This document shows, piece after piece, positions 63,035 to 64,000 of a stretch of DNA of 64,000 nt. The position numbers and the translations under genes are program-made. Each line of letters opens with the position of its first letter. The first letter of the stretch is position 1. Origin of the DNA: Lysobacter solisilvae. Lineage in GTDB: Bacteria; Pseudomonadota; Gammaproteobacteria; Xanthomonadales; Xanthomonadaceae. The stretch lies in contig NZ_CP071518.1 in assembly GCF_016613535.2 (NCBI RefSeq), positions 2,914,001 through 2,978,000 on the forward strand. The letters run 5' to 3'. The notes below the pieces were generated by a model. It was not told the origin of the DNA, did no database searches, and saw only the letters and a program-made list of their open reading frames with translations.

Positions 63035-63793
63035 TCAGTCGCGCAGCACGGGGGTTGCAAGCGCGTCGAGTGCGTCGCGTTCGAGGATCTCCAGCTCGCG
63101 GCGCTCCACGCGCAGCAGGCCGTCGGCCTGGAACCGCCGAAGCACGCGGCTGACGGTTTCCGGCGCCAAGCGAAGATAGTTGGCGATGTCGGTGCGGGCC
63201 ATGGTCAGGGCGAAGCGATTGGGCGAGAAGCCGCGGGCGCTCAGGCGCCGCGACAGCCCCACCAGGAAGGCGGCCATGCGCTGGTCGGCCGACCAGTCGC
63301 CGGCCAGTAGCGCGGCCCGTCCGATGTCCCGGCTGAGCAGGCGGAACAATTGGCGCTGCAGGCCGGGCAACTGCGCGGCCAGCAGGGAGATCTTGGGGAA
63401 GGAGAACCTGCAAAGCATCACCGTGTCGAGCGCGATTGCATTGCACGGATAATGGTTGCCGTCGATCGCGTTGAGCCCGATCACTTCGCCGGGGAAGTGG
63501 AACCCGAGCACGTGCTCGCGGCCCTCCCGATCGATGACATAGGTCTTGACGGTGCCGGCGCGAACGGCGGCGATTGCTTCAAAAGGATCGCCTTCGCGGA
63601 AGATGTGCTCGCCGGCATGGAAAGGTCCGACGTGTTCGACCAGGACGTGGAGATCCATTAGTGCGCTCTTGTCCATGCCTTCGTCCAGGCAGGCCTGCGA
63701 GAACGCGCACGTGGAACAAAAGTGCATCGCGTCGCCGTCATTTGCGAGCGTCCGCGTGTCGGTACGGGGGAAGGGCAGCGGTGTGGCCGACAT
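63035..63793 (-). CDS. fnr: FNR-type oxygen-sensing transcription regulator
   Basis: 252 residues. The 4Fe-4S ligands of E. coli FNR are all present: Cys26, Cys29 and Cys35 (FCSTCAFSQACLDEG) and Cys117 (NHYPCNAIALD). Cyclic-nucleotide-like fold 45-165, then the winged helix RTDIANYLRLAPETVSRVLR, whose E-x-x-S-R matches the residues reading TTGAT. It is therefore expected to bind the boxes before ccoN, nirK, aox and norB. It lies 18 bases after hemN, so they probably form one operon. ANR is the usual name in related bacteria. Confidence 0.93.
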   Translation of the reverse strand: MSATPLPFPRTDTRTLANDGDAMHFCSTCAFSQACLDEGMDKSALMDLHVLVEHVGPFHAGEHIFREGDPFEAIAAVRAGTVKTYVIDREGREHVLGFHFPGEVIGLNAIDGNHYPCNAIALDTVMLCRFSFPKISLLAAQLPGLQRQLFRLLSRDIGRAALLAGDWSADQRMAAFLVGLSRRLSARGFSPNRFALTMARTDIANYLRLAPETVSRVLRRFQADGLLRVERRELEILERDALDALATPVLRD

Positions 63794-63811
63794 GTGCTTT
63801 TCCGGATCCGG

Positions 63812-64000
63812 TCAGATCGCGCGCGAGAAGTGCGGAGCCGCGGTGGCGGCCGGCTGCTCGATGTAGCGGTCGAAGCACATCGCGATGTTGCGCAGCAGCA
63901 GCCGACCACGTCGCGTGACCTTGATCCGGTCGGGCTCAACGCGCACCAGACGGTCGTCGACGAGCGGCTGCAGGCTTTCCAGCGAGCGGGCGAAATAGCT
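63812..64000 (-). CDS. hemN: Oxygen-independent coproporphyrinogen III oxidase HemN, C-terminal end only
   Basis: The last 62 codons of a minus-strand gene that begins beyond the right edge. The sequence contains ESLQPLVDDRLVRVEPDRIK followed by RGRLLLRNIAMCFDRYIEQP, the conserved HemN C-terminus. HemN is a radical SAM enzyme needed for heme synthesis without oxygen and is classically FNR controlled. The stop is 18 bases before fnr. Confidence 0.88.
   Translation of the reverse strand, partial: SYFARSLESLQPLVDDRLVRVEPDRIKVTRRGRLLLRNIAMCFDRYIEQPAATAAPHFSRAI

Overview
The window is high-GC gammaproteobacterial DNA. Its gene families and flagellar gene order (flgBCDEFGHIJKL followed by fliC) suggest the Xanthomonadales/Lysobacteraceae, such as Lysobacter, Luteimonas or Pseudoxanthomonas; this placement is inferred from gene content only. 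The left end is cut inside fliC and the right end inside hemN.

Region 1 (1-17.1 kb) is flagellar. On the minus strand flgB-flgL run towards fliC, with cheV upstream. Divergently on the plus strand lie flgA, flgM, flgN and a PAS-type histidine kinase, which converges on a GGDEF-EAL-receiver protein. Near-consensus sigma-54 promoters precede flgB and flgA, and sigma-28 promoters precede flgM and fliC, giving the usual early/late hierarchy. flgE carries one extra G in a G run.

Region 2 (17.1-38 kb) is a specialised-metabolite island. It holds a fatty acyl-AMP ligase (FAAL), a free acyl carrier protein, a KS-(dead AT)-DH-KR-ACP polyketide synthase and a C-A-PCP-TE peptide synthetase, most overlapping by ATGA. 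The adenylation domain reads DFWNVGMVH, close to the threonine code, and the thioesterase has Cys in place of the nucleophilic Ser. Cys thioesterases are known from obafluorin (beta-lactone) and sulfazecin (beta-lactam) synthesis, so an N-(2-enoyl)-threonine, possibly released as a beta-lactone, is a reasonable hypothesis. An SGNH-like protein with altered catalytic residues, an unknown secreted protein, an MMPL/RND transporter, a LolA-like periplasmic protein and an outer-membrane barrel follow, forming a plausible export path. An OmpR/EnvZ-type two-component system closes the island. Direct TGTATC repeats at 10-bp spacing occur both before the FAAL gene and before the regulator gene, so they are the likely operator.

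Region 3 (38-49 kb) has two small secreted proteins and a complete cbb3 oxidase locus (ccoNOQP, a small membrane protein, ccoG, ccoH, ccoI, ccoS and a TauE/SafE-like protein) behind a perfect FNR box. Upstream of ccoN is a striking array of ten 43-bp direct repeats, each containing a palindrome.

Region 4 (49-64 kb) is a denitrification and low-oxygen locus: sco, a NirV-like protein, nirK fused to cytochrome c, fabA-fabB, a DUF2249 protein, a cysteine-synthase-like enzyme coupled to a PLP decarboxylase (also frameshifted by one G), alternative oxidase, a SirB2-family protein, nnrS, quinol-type norB, an FNR-type regulator with all four Fe-S cysteines, and hemN. TTGAT-N4-ATCAA or close variants precede ccoN, nirK (two), the DUF2249 gene, the decarboxylase, aox, nnrS and norB, so the regulator encoded here probably controls most of this locus.
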